Shown: positions 22,993 through 30,641 of the stretch, one piece after another
Layout of the letters: each line of letters begins with the position of its first letter
Numbering within the stretch: the first letter of the stretch is position 1
NCBI RefSeq assembly: GCF_000784835.1
Contig: NZ_JSFH01000002.1
Location: forward strand, 83,963 to 147,962
Length of the DNA stretch: 64,000 nucleotides
Origin: Thermotoga sp. Mc24
Lineage (GTDB): Bacteria; Thermotogota; Thermotogae; Thermotogales; Thermotogaceae
Direction of reading: 5' to 3'
The notes under the pieces: generated by a model
Database searches by the model: none
Seen by the model: only the letters and a program-made list of their open reading frames with translations
What the model was told of the DNA's origin: nothing
Program-made: the position numbers and the translations under genes

Positions 22993-25169
22993 TCTCTCAC
23001 CCTCATAGAATTGAGGGTCACGGTGATGGAACTGAACGCCATGGCGAGTTCCGCAATCACCGGATGAAGCAGTCCCATCATCGCCATGGGAATAGCTATC
23101 ACGTTGTAGAAGAAGGCCCAGAAGAGATTCTGTTTTATGATTTTGAACGTCTTTCTCGATATTTCTATCGCATCGACGACTTTCGATATGCCACCCTTTG
23201 TTATGATGATGTCTGCACTGTCGATAGCAAGGTCTGTTCCTGAACCTATCGCTATTCCAACATCGGCTCCTTTCAGAGCAGCGGCATCGTTCATGCCGTC
23301 TCCCACCATCGCGACTTTCTTTCCATGTGCCTGGTAAGATCTTACAAGATCAAGTTTCTCAGAAGGCTTCACACCTGCATGGAACTTCTCTATTCCAAGG
23401 CGTCTTGCAACCGCCCTTGCGGTCTTTTCATTGTCTCCCGTTATCATGACAGGTTCTATTCCCATCTCTTTGAGTCTTCTCACGGCCTCGGGACTGTCTT
23501 CTCGGATCGGATCTTCTATTGCGAGAAATCCCACAACTTCACCGTTTCTTCTCACCTCGACAATGGTCTTTCCTTCCTCCAAAAGAGACTCGTACTTTGA
23601 GTAATCCAGAGGTTTCCCGACGAAATACTCCTCTCCTCCGTAGAGTGCCCTTACCCCTTCTCCCGGAATCTCCTCCACGCTCTCCACTTCGACCACATCC
23701 TGAGATAGCTCAGAAATTGCCTTCGCGAGCGGATGGTTCGAGTTCCTTTCTATACTTGCAACTATTCTGATCAGTTCAGCGGAGAGATCGTGATTCACCA
23801 CCTTCGGACTACCTTCGGTGAGCGTTCCCGTCTTGTCCGTGAGAACCACCCCTACATCCTTCGATGTCTGAATCGCCTCGGCGTTTCTTATGAGAAGGCC
23901 CTTCTTTGCCGCAAGTCCCGTTCCAGTTACAAGCGCCATGGGAGTTGCAAGACCGAGAGCACACGGACACGCTATGACAATCGTTGCAACAAAGACGAAG
24001 ATAGAAAATGTCAGCGGGTCACTGGTTTGTATGATCCAAGGGAAGATTTCTCTTGCCTTTTCTACAAAGGGAAGGAACCGTTCGTAATTGAAGTACCACA
24101 CCAGAGCGCTGGTTATAGCGAGGACGATGATCGTGGGAACAAACCACATGGTGATCCTGTCGGCCAGAGCCTGGATCGGTACCTTCGAACCTTGCGCTTC
24201 CTGAATCAATTTGACCATTTGGGACAAAAAGGTGTCTTCTCCTACCTTTGTGACTTTTATTTTGATAGGACTCGATACGTTCAAAGAACCACCGATCACT
24301 TCATCGTTTTCTTTCTTCAAAACCGGTATGGATTCACCCGTGACCACAGATTCGTCGATCGAAGACTGCCCTTCCACGATCACCCCATCCACGGGGATTC
24401 TTTCACCGGGTTTTACCAGCACGATGAAACCCTCTTTCACCGCCTCTATCGGCATCATCACTTCTCCTTCGTCGGTGATGACGCGGGCTTCTTTTGCTTG
24501 AAGTTTCAGAAGGGCTTTGATTTCTTTGCTGGCCCTGTCGCGCAGGTAAGATTCTATGAAACGTCCCGTGATGTGGAACGCAACGATCATCGCACCGATG
24601 GCACCAAAGGACATTACAGGAAGTCCCACACTGTCAAGAACAGCGGTCACCCAAGAAGTCACCGCACCGAAGAAGATGAGCGTGTCCATGTTTGTGTGTT
24701 TGTGTGTGAGGGCTATCCATGCCCCTCTGATCGTTCCTCTGCCCACATAGAACGTAACGAACGCACCCGCGAAAACCTCTATCCAGGTGAAATAAGGCAC
24801 CTCAGAAACAAACATGTGATAGATCATGAGGAGGGCAAGAGGGGCCGTGACAAGCCAGGCAAGAATCAGATTTCTCTTCGACTCTTCGTATCGCTTTCTT
24901 TCCACATCTTCCGGAGATTCTGTTGTTACTCCGTATCCTACTTCCTCCACAGCTTTTTTGATTTCCTCGAAGGATATCTCTTTCTCTGCCACTATGAACC
25001 CCGTTGAAGTGGCAAGATTCACAGCCGCGAACTTCACCCCGTCGAGTTTTTTCAGGGCCTTTTCAACGGTTTTCGCACAGGTGGCGCACGTCATTCCTGT
25101 CACAGTGAAGGTCTTCTTTATCTCCTCATTCTTCGCAGCACGATCCTCCATCGTTTTCTGATCGCTCAT
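22989..25169 (-). CDS. copA: Copper-type P1B ATPase
   Basis: 726 aa from ATG 25169 (GGGAGGTGTGG upstream). Layout: N-terminal HMA domain with GMTCATCAK, eight membrane helices, TGESIPV actuator loop, the CPC motif in IACPCALGLATP, DKTGTLTEG phosphorylation site, the HP dipeptide (NSNHPLAKAI) and GDGMNDAAAL hinge. CPC with the C-terminal helices places it in the Cu(I)/Ag(I) group. Copper efflux from the cytoplasm is the likely role. The start overlaps the AhpD-like gene by 44 bases. Confidence 0.94.
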   Translation of the reverse strand: MSDQKTMEDRAAKNEEIKKTFTVTGMTCATCAKTVEKALKKLDGVKFAAVNLATSTGFIVAEKEISFEEIKKAVEEVGYGVTTESPEDVERKRYEESKRNLILAWLVTAPLALLMIYHMFVSEVPYFTWIEVFAGAFVTFYVGRGTIRGAWIALTHKHTNMDTLIFFGAVTSWVTAVLDSVGLPVMSFGAIGAMIVAFHITGRFIESYLRDRASKEIKALLKLQAKEARVITDEGEVMMPIEAVKEGFIVLVKPGERIPVDGVIVEGQSSIDESVVTGESIPVLKKENDEVIGGSLNVSSPIKIKVTKVGEDTFLSQMVKLIQEAQGSKVPIQALADRITMWFVPTIIVLAITSALVWYFNYERFLPFVEKAREIFPWIIQTSDPLTFSIFVFVATIVIACPCALGLATPMALVTGTGLAAKKGLLIRNAEAIQTSKDVGVVLTDKTGTLTEGSPKVVNHDLSAELIRIVASIERNSNHPLAKAISELSQDVVEVESVEEIPGEGVRALYGGEEYFVGKPLDYSKYESLLEEGKTIVEVRRNGEVVGFLAIEDPIREDSPEAVRRLKEMGIEPVMITGDNEKTARAVARRLGIEKFHAGVKPSEKLDLVRSYQAHGKKVAMVGDGMNDAAALKGADVGIAIGSGTDLAIDSADIIITKGGISKVVDAIEISRKTFKIIKQNLFWAFFYNVIAIPMAMMGLLHPVIAELAMAFSSITVTLNSMRVRE

Positions 25170-25452
25170 ACTGCCACACCTCCCTCGCCCAGGTTTCTGC
25201 GATGCAGGCTCCCATGGTGACAGCAACTTCGAGGATCTCTTTTATTTCATCCTTTGTGGCACCCATTTCAATTGCTTTTTGATAGTACCCCTGAGCACAG
25301 GGCTTGCACTTTTCCACAACCGCTATGGCTAAGGCTGCCAGCACCTTGTACTTTGCAGGTATCGATCCATCAGAAAAGGCCTTATTTCTCATCCTCACAA
25401 CCGCACCGCTCACCTCAGGGAATTCTCTTCTCCACCTTTCGAATTCATTCAT
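25126..25452 (-). CDS. Carboxymuconolactone decarboxylase/AhpD-like protein
   Basis: 108 aa. CMD-fold core with EKCKPCAQGYYQKAIEMGAT, where the CxxC (C53-x-x-C56) and following His-like/Gln positions match AhpD-type thiol peroxidase partners. The C-terminus ends in a CC pair (GGSCCEE). It probably handles disulphide reduction or peroxide in the copper operon. Overlaps both neighbours. Confidence 0.82.
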   Translation of the reverse strand: MNEFERWRREFPEVSGAVVRMRNKAFSDGSIPAKYKVLAALAIAVVEKCKPCAQGYYQKAIEMGATKDEIKEILEVAVTMGACIAETWAREVWQYERSENDGGSCCEE

Positions 25453-25693
25453 TTTGGATCTTCCTTCTCATTCTCTCATACTCTTCTTCCGTGATTTCGC
25501 CACGGGCAAACCTTTCCTTCAGTATCTCAAGAGCTCTATCAGTTCTTTCCACTCTTTCATGTCTTTCTCCTCCAAGCCACCTGAAGAGAAAGACAAAAAG
25601 AAACACCAGAATAACTGCCCAGAAAATCATCATGATAACTCCTCCCCAGTTCCAGGGCCAGAAGCCCCAGCTCCAAAAACAGAATGGACACAT
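25445..25693 (-). CDS. SHOCT-domain small membrane protein
   Basis: 82 aa, ATG after AAAGGAGG with an 8-base gap. The N-terminus is unusual: CPFCFWSWGFWPWNWGG, rich in Trp with a C-x-x-C pair, followed by a single membrane helix (20-38) and a C-terminal SHOCT helix hairpin (ALEILKERFARGEITEEEYERM). First gene of the copper/redox operon. A metal-binding or sensing role for the CxxC is inference. Confidence 0.78.
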   Translation of the reverse strand: MCPFCFWSWGFWPWNWGGVIMMIFWAVILVFLFVFLFRWLGGERHERVERTDRALEILKERFARGEITEEEYERMRRKIQNE

Positions 25694-25696
25694 CGC

Positions 25697-25745
25697 TGAT
25701 TCCTCCTTTCAAATTATGCTATACTAATTGTAGCATATTATGAAA
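25697..25745. promoter_or_regulatory. Divergent promoter with a 7-9-7 palindrome (copper operon / YHS gene)
   Basis: TATGCTA (25715-25721), nine bases, TAGCATA (25731-25737). The rightward -10 TATACT (25720-25725) and the leftward -10 TACAAT (with TTGAAT 18 bases upstream) both fall inside the dyad, so one repressor could control both directions. No regulator gene for it lies in the window. Confidence 0.6.
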
Positions 25746-25787
25746 GCCTAATTCAAGTCGAAATTTTCTAGCAAGGAGGTGGATTTT

Positions 25788-25961
25788 ATGAAAGTGAAGG
25801 ATCCCGTCTGCGGAATGAAGATCGAAAAAGAAGAAGCGGCAGAAAAGATAGAGTACATGGGGAAAGAGTACTACTTCTGTTCTCAAGAGTGTGCTGAAAA
25901 GTTCAAAGATAACCCGGAGCAGTATGCACACCGGGAAAGACCACGCGGCTGTTGTCATTGA
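25788..25961 (+). CDS. YHS-domain metal-binding protein
   Basis: 57 aa from ATG 25788 (AAGGAGGTG upstream). The YHS domain signature DPVCGMKI ... YYFCSQECAEKF is complete, and the tail ends in GCCH. Stand-alone YHS proteins accompany copper or mercury ATPases and bind soft metals. Divergent from the copA operon and probably co-regulated through the shared palindrome. Confidence 0.88.
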   Translation: MKVKDPVCGMKIEKEEAAEKIEYMGKEYYFCSQECAEKFKDNPEQYAHRERPRGCCH

Positions 25962-25962
25962 A

Positions 25963-25985
25963 AAAGGCGCCGCCCGGCGCCTTTT
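25963..25985. terminator. Bidirectional terminator between YHS gene and aldo/keto reductase
   Basis: GGCGCC, short loop, GGCGCC followed by TTTT on the plus strand and preceded by AAAAA, so it can serve both convergent genes. Confidence 0.75.
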
Positions 25986-26943
25986 ATTCATTCAAGATCT
26001 TTTCTATTTCTCTCATCACGTCCTCTGTGAGCTTTTCTTTGATCTCGACTGCTTTCAGGTTCTCTTCGAGCTGTTCCGGTCTACTCACTCCAAGAATGAC
26101 ACTGCTGACGTTTTTGTTTTTCAGGATCCACGCGATGGCAAGCTGTGGAAGACTCGCACCGAGCTGATTCGCTATTTTCTGAAGTTTTCTGAGCTTTTCG
26201 AAAGTTTTTTCGTTGAGAAGCCCTCCCTCTTCGAGCCACTTCCTTACCTGCGGGAATGTGGCAAGCCTTGAATCCTCCGGTATTCCGTTGTTGTACTTTC
26301 CAGAGAGAAGGCCAGACGCGAGAGGTGAATAAGTGGTTAGTCCCATGCCGTACTTTTCGTAGAGAGGTGCGTACTCCTTTTCCACCCTTTCCCTCACGAA
26401 CATGTTGTACTGAGGCTGTTCCACGATGGGAGGCATGACGCCCAGTTCTTTGCAAACCCTGTGCGCTTCCTCTATCTCCTTTGCACTCCACTCAGAGGTT
26501 CCCCAGTAGAGTGCAAGCCCTTCTCTCAAAATGTAGTCCATCGCGAAGACAACTTCTTCCATGGGAACGTTCGGATCGGGTCTGTGACAGTAGAGGATAT
26601 CCACATAGTCCATCTGAAGCCTCTTCAAAGAGTTCCAGGTCCCCTCGAGAAGATGCTTCTTCGAAAGCCCCAGATCGTTCGGGCCACTTCCACCCCAGAA
26701 GATCTTCGTGGAAACGACGAGGTCCTCTCTTCTGAAGTTCTTGAGTATTTTTCCAAGCATCGCCTCTGCTATTCCACCCGCGTACGCCTCTGCCGTGTCG
26801 AAGAAGTTTATTCCACTGTTGAACGCCTTTTTCACCACTTCTGTGGCAGTATCGAGGTCGAGCTGTTTTCCAAACGTGAGCCAGGATCCAAGAGAGAGTT
26901 CGCTGATCTTGATACCCCATTTTCCAACCTTCCTGTACTCCAT
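25984..26943 (-). CDS. Aldo/keto reductase (Kv-beta-like group)
   Basis: 319 aa from ATG 26943, six bases after GGAGGTG. TIM-barrel AKR with the catalytic set Asp (NFFDTAEAYAGG), Tyr, Lys (VVSTKIFWGG) and His (DILYCHRPDP); the late VILGVSRPEQLEENL is the NADPH-binding segment. Substrate open: aldehydes or sugars. Co-transcribed with the Gfo/Idh oxidoreductase upstream (13-base gap). Confidence 0.88.
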   Translation of the reverse strand: MEYRKVGKWGIKISELSLGSWLTFGKQLDLDTATEVVKKAFNSGINFFDTAEAYAGGIAEAMLGKILKNFRREDLVVSTKIFWGGSGPNDLGLSKKHLLEGTWNSLKRLQMDYVDILYCHRPDPNVPMEEVVFAMDYILREGLALYWGTSEWSAKEIEEAHRVCKELGVMPPIVEQPQYNMFVRERVEKEYAPLYEKYGMGLTTYSPLASGLLSGKYNNGIPEDSRLATFPQVRKWLEEGGLLNEKTFEKLRKLQKIANQLGASLPQLAIAWILKNKNVSSVILGVSRPEQLEENLKAVEIKEKLTEDVMREIEKILNE

Positions 26944-26956
26944 AAACAGCACCTCC

Positions 26957-27934
26957 TCACAGCAGACTGGAAACAGACACCCTGTTTCCCTGAGATCTCA
27001 CACATGCTTCTATGAAGGCAAGATCCTTCAGCGCCTCGAGAGGATCTCCCAGATCGTTTCTCTTTTCTCCCATGATCACACGGTAGAAATCCTCGAATTC
27101 TCTCTGATAACTATCCTGATGGGGAACTTCTATCTCTTCTCCGTTCAGGACTATTCTGTCCCAGAATATTTCCATTCTTCCTTTCGTTCCAACGATCTCG
27201 AACCTGTCGTCTCCTCTCAGAGAATAGGAAACCGTGTAATTTCCAACAACACCGCTTTCAAACTCAAAAATCGAAGAAAGAAAATCCATTCCGCCAAGGA
27301 GTGGGGAGATATCCTTTGCGATGGCAGAAACCCACGCTATCTCACCAAAGATCAGTCTCATCGCCGCCACATGATGTACGCCTCCGTCCGAGAGAAAACC
27401 CCCGATGTGTTTTGGGTTCTTTCTCCAGTCGGTGTGAACGTACTCGTTGTTTTCGTCCATTCCCACCCAGATCTGCCAACCCATGAAAACAGGATCACCT
27501 ATCGCCCCGCTCTCAACCAGTTCTTTTGCCTTCCAGAACGCTGGAACGTGTCTGAAATTTTCCGCGATGTAGACTGTTTTTTCAGACTTTTTTGACAACT
27601 CGACAACTTTCTTTCCCGTTTCTACGTCCGTTGAAATGGGTTTTTCACAGATCACATGGACTCCTTTTTGAAGGGCCTTTTCAATGAACGAGAGGTTCAA
27701 TTCAACGGGAAGTGTGAGGTCGACCGCGTCAACAAGACCAGAATCCAAAAGTTCCTCGTATCTATCGAAAACAACAGGATTTCCGACCATTTTCGCGAAC
27801 TCTTCAGCGTGAGACTTCGTTCTACTCGTGACAGCCGTGATCTCAAAGAGATGGGAAAGGTTCTTCAGAGCAGGAAGGTGCAGCTCTCGAGCGGCGATTC
27901 CACACCCCACAACACCCAATCTGATCTTTCTCAA
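26957..27934 (-). CDS. Gfo/Idh/MocA-family oxidoreductase
   Basis: 325 aa if translation starts at TTG 27934, which has AAGGTGA at the right distance; a GTG at 27943 is the alternative and adds three residues. N-terminal Rossmann GVVGCGIAARELHLP, the EKPIS motif (Lys for catalysis), then the alpha/beta substrate domain with GGFLSDGGVHHV (catalytic His region). NAD(P)-dependent sugar or inositol oxidoreductase; substrate unknown. A consensus promoter with a perfect 6-2-6 dyad lies just upstream. Confidence 0.85.
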   Translation of the reverse strand: MRKIRLGVVGCGIAARELHLPALKNLSHLFEITAVTSRTKSHAEEFAKMVGNPVVFDRYEELLDSGLVDAVDLTLPVELNLSFIEKALQKGVHVICEKPISTDVETGKKVVELSKKSEKTVYIAENFRHVPAFWKAKELVESGAIGDPVFMGWQIWVGMDENNEYVHTDWRKNPKHIGGFLSDGGVHHVAAMRLIFGEIAWVSAIAKDISPLLGGMDFLSSIFEFESGVVGNYTVSYSLRGDDRFEIVGTKGRMEIFWDRIVLNGEEIEVPHQDSYQREFEDFYRVIMGEKRNDLGDPLEALKDLAFIEACVRSQGNRVSVSSLL

Positions 27935-27968
27935 AGGCTTCACCTTCTTTCATGTGGTTTCCAAATAC

Positions 27969-27997
27969 ATTATAGTTTGAAAATGTTTTCATTTCAA
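27969..27997 (-). promoter_or_regulatory. Promoter with an operator-like dyad upstream of the Gfo/Idh gene
   Basis: -35 TTGAAA (27997-27992), 17-nt spacer, -10 TATAAT (27974-27969). The spacer is filled by the perfect inverted repeat TGAAAA-CA-TTTTCA (27991-27978 on the minus strand), so a bound protein would block RNA polymerase. Confidence 0.75.
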
Positions 27998-28482
27998 TGT
28001 TCAGTGAAGACGTCGATCCAAGGTTTTTCAAATGAAAAAGCGGTGTAGAAGATTATGGAGATGATGAAAAGTACAACTATCACTGTTTTGAAATCTGTTC
28101 CGAGAGAATTTCTTTCCAGATTTCTCTCGAAAATTTCCGACAGGATCGCAGCAAGGAAGGTTACCACAAAAGCCCAGGAAAGATCCACAGCAAGCGATTC
28201 GATGTGTCCAAAGAACACAGGAAGCATGTACCAGATGAGCACTATGAACCAGGGAAGAAGAACTGTTGATAGGATACGAGGATACCAGAACCCGTGTTTT
28301 TTCTTTGCGAAGAAATACTCGATGATATTCGTGAAAAAGTACGCCCAGAAGCCGATCTTGAGATGTTCAAAGACAGACTCGTCAACTCCACAGATGGGCT
28401 TTAAGAATTCCCAGCCGGAGAGTTCGTAGCCAAAGTGAAGAACAGCGTAGATACCCAGAAAGATCAAAGCCTTCCAGAGCAT
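27994..28482 (-). CDS. Multi-pass membrane protein (DUF6512-like)
   Basis: 162 aa from the ATG at 28482 (GGGGAGGTG upstream); an open extension to 28560 crosses the terminator of the preceding gene and is rejected. Five hydrophobic segments are visible, with the motif SVFEHLKIGFWAYFF between the first two. Resembles bacterial membrane proteins of the DUF6512 type, function unknown. Separately transcribed from the glycosidase upstream. Confidence 0.65.
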   Translation of the reverse strand: MLWKALIFLGIYAVLHFGYELSGWEFLKPICGVDESVFEHLKIGFWAYFFTNIIEYFFAKKKHGFWYPRILSTVLLPWFIVLIWYMLPVFFGHIESLAVDLSWAFVVTFLAAILSEIFERNLERNSLGTDFKTVIVVLFIISIIFYTAFSFEKPWIDVFTEH

Positions 28483-28525
28483 CATCACACCTCCCCTATA
28501 CGAAGCTTGTACAAATTCTAACACC

Positions 28526-28556
28526 AGAACAAAAAAGGGCGGAAATCCGCCCTTGA
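28526..28556 (-). terminator. Terminator after the GH42 gene
   Basis: Minus-strand hairpin AAGGGCGG-ATTT-CCGCCCTT followed by TTTTTGTT, 20-50 bases after the beta-galactosidase stop. Confidence 0.85.
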
Positions 28557-28579
28557 ACACACTACTGTTGGTAAAACTC

Positions 28580-30598
28580 TCACTCTTTCAGAAGGATCAA
28601 GACATCGAGCGGTTGCAGTCTTGCCTTTTTTTCATACAAATTTCCTTTGATCAGATCCCTGAACGTTCCTTCCGGCAAGTCAACGATCTGCGGTTCATGA
28701 GAGTGATTGAAGAGAAAGTAGAAGGTCTTCTCTCCTTTGACTTTCTTTATCACCTCTACACCATCTGGCGGTGTGATCTCTGCTCTGAGATCGTGTTCTC
28801 TCTCTATGAACTTCACAAGATCCCATACAAGATCGAAAGACGCGGAAGAACCTACGTAGTAAACCCATCCACCACCGTATCTGTTTCTCAACACGGCAGG
28901 TTCGTTCATGTAATAGTCCCTTCCAAATCTTCCGAGCACTTCCGCTGTGGTGGTTTTTATGTAGTCAAACACCAAACTACACTCGTACCTTTTGCCAAAC
29001 ATCAAGATTTCGTTTTTCTCCTCAGGTGGCAAAGCATCTATTTCTTCCACATAGCCCCCCATAAGATCGCGAAGATAACCTGGATAACCTCCCAGAACAA
29101 CCTGATCGTCTTCATCGACAATACCGCTCATTGTTGTGAGGATCAAGATTCCTCCGTTCGAGACGTAATCTTTCAGCTTCCGTGCAAGTTCTTCGTCCAC
29201 CATGTAAAGCGCCGGAGCAACGATGATCCTGTATCCCTCAAAATTCTGATCTTTACCAACAACATCGACTCCAAGGCCGGTTTTCACAAGTGCCTTGAAA
29301 TACTTTTCTGCTTCGTTCAGGTACTTGAAGTCTATGTTCGGTGTCAGAGTGTCTTCCATCGCCCACCAGCTTTCCCAGTCGAAAAGAAGAGCAGTCTGTG
29401 AGACAACCCTTGTGTCGAGAATATCCGATAAGGACTTTATCTCTTCTCCCACTCTTTTCACTTCTTGAAAGACCCTTGTGTTCGGACTGTCGACATGCGT
29501 GATAACAGCCCCGTGGAATTTTTCTACTCCTCCCTTTGATTGTCTCAGCTGAAAGAACATGAGAGTCTCTGCACCGTGAGCGAGAGCGTGATAACTCCAG
29601 AGCCTCATCTCTCCTGGTCTTTTCTGGGGATTGTACCATCTCCAGCACGCCTGCGAAGGAGACTGTTCCATTAGGACGAAGGGTTTTCCTTCTTTCAAAC
29701 CGCGTATCAGAGAGTGTCTCAAAGAAATCACGGAGAAATCTTCTTTGTAACCGGGATAGTTGTCCCATGCTGCAACGTCCATATGATTCGCCCATTCGAA
29801 ATAGTTCCACTCCTTGAAAGTTGCCGCAATCAGATTCGTGGTGACGGGTATGTCTGGAGTGTGTTTCTTTATTGCCCTGTATTCCTCCAGGAAACACTCG
29901 AGCATACTCTGTGTCATGAAGCGTCTGTAATCCAGATAAAGTTCCGGAAGAACAGATTGATACCTGTCCTTTCTCCAGAAGAGAACACTTCTCGTTGTTG
30001 GAACAGGAATCTCTTCCCAGGCGGTGAAGGTCTGGGACCAGAAACGCGTGTTCCATCTTCTGTTCAATTCATCGAGTGTGCCGTACTTTTCCTTCAACCA
30101 ATTCTGAAACTTCCCCCTGCAGATATCACAGTAGCAGTAGTTCAAATATTCGTTGTTCACGTGCCAAAGAACGAGAGCAGGGTGATCCTTGAAATGTTCT
30201 GCGAGTTTCTCTGCGATGTTTCTTGCAAAATATCTGTACTTCTCACTGTTGGGACAAAAGTTCTGTCTGCCTCCCTTCTCTCGCTTTACACCGTTCACGT
30301 CTGTGAGAAGGATTTCAGGGTATTTCTGCGTCATCCAGTGAGGGGGAGCGGATGTGGGAGTTGCAAGACAGACATAGATACCTTCTTTGTACAGACGATC
30401 CATCACTTTTTCGAAGAACGAAAAATCGTAAGTGTTCTCGTCTGGTTGGATAAGACTCCATGAGAAAACCCCGAGGGTGACCACGTTGATACCTGCTTCT
30501 TTGAACATCCTGATATCTCTTTCGAACGTTTCCTCGTCCCACTGTTCCGGGTAGTAGTCTCCTCCGTACCAGATCACAGGAAGTTTCGGATTTACCAC
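28580..30598 (-). CDS. GH42 beta-galactosidase
   Basis: 672 aa, GTG start with GGAGGTGAACG upstream. Catalytic acid/base Glu150 (WHVNNEY) and nucleophile Glu311 (VLMEQSPSQ) are at family-typical positions. Cys115, Cys155, Cys157 and Cys160 match the zinc site of thermophilic GH42 enzymes. No signal peptide, so it is cytoplasmic and acts on imported beta-galactosides. A terminator separates it from the binding-protein gene upstream, but transcription may run through. Confidence 0.94.
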   Translation of the reverse strand: MVNPKLPVIWYGGDYYPEQWDEETFERDIRMFKEAGINVVTLGVFSWSLIQPDENTYDFSFFEKVMDRLYKEGIYVCLATPTSAPPHWMTQKYPEILLTDVNGVKREKGGRQNFCPNSEKYRYFARNIAEKLAEHFKDHPALVLWHVNNEYLNYCYCDICRGKFQNWLKEKYGTLDELNRRWNTRFWSQTFTAWEEIPVPTTRSVLFWRKDRYQSVLPELYLDYRRFMTQSMLECFLEEYRAIKKHTPDIPVTTNLIAATFKEWNYFEWANHMDVAAWDNYPGYKEDFSVISLRHSLIRGLKEGKPFVLMEQSPSQACWRWYNPQKRPGEMRLWSYHALAHGAETLMFFQLRQSKGGVEKFHGAVITHVDSPNTRVFQEVKRVGEEIKSLSDILDTRVVSQTALLFDWESWWAMEDTLTPNIDFKYLNEAEKYFKALVKTGLGVDVVGKDQNFEGYRIIVAPALYMVDEELARKLKDYVSNGGILILTTMSGIVDEDDQVVLGGYPGYLRDLMGGYVEEIDALPPEEKNEILMFGKRYECSLVFDYIKTTTAEVLGRFGRDYYMNEPAVLRNRYGGGWVYYVGSSASFDLVWDLVKFIEREHDLRAEITPPDGVEVIKKVKGEKTFYFLFNHSHEPQIVDLPEGTFRDLIKGNLYEKKARLQPLDVLILLKE

Positions 30599-30604
30599 CC
30601 ACGT

Positions 30605-30635
30605 TCACCTCCAAAAAACCCCGGCGATCGCCGGG
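30605..30635 (-). terminator. Terminator between the binding-protein gene and GH42
   Basis: Perfect palindrome CCCCGGCGATCGCCGGGG with TTTTTT following on the minus strand. It precedes the GH42 ribosome site by only a few bases, so it may set the ratio of the two genes. Confidence 0.8.
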
Positions 30636-30641
30636 GCTTTC

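Noticed and set aside
23733..25007. 424-codon plus frame opposite copA
   Set aside because: Antisense shadow of a strongly conserved ATPase; composition rich in Arg, His and Ser without motifs or a ribosome site.
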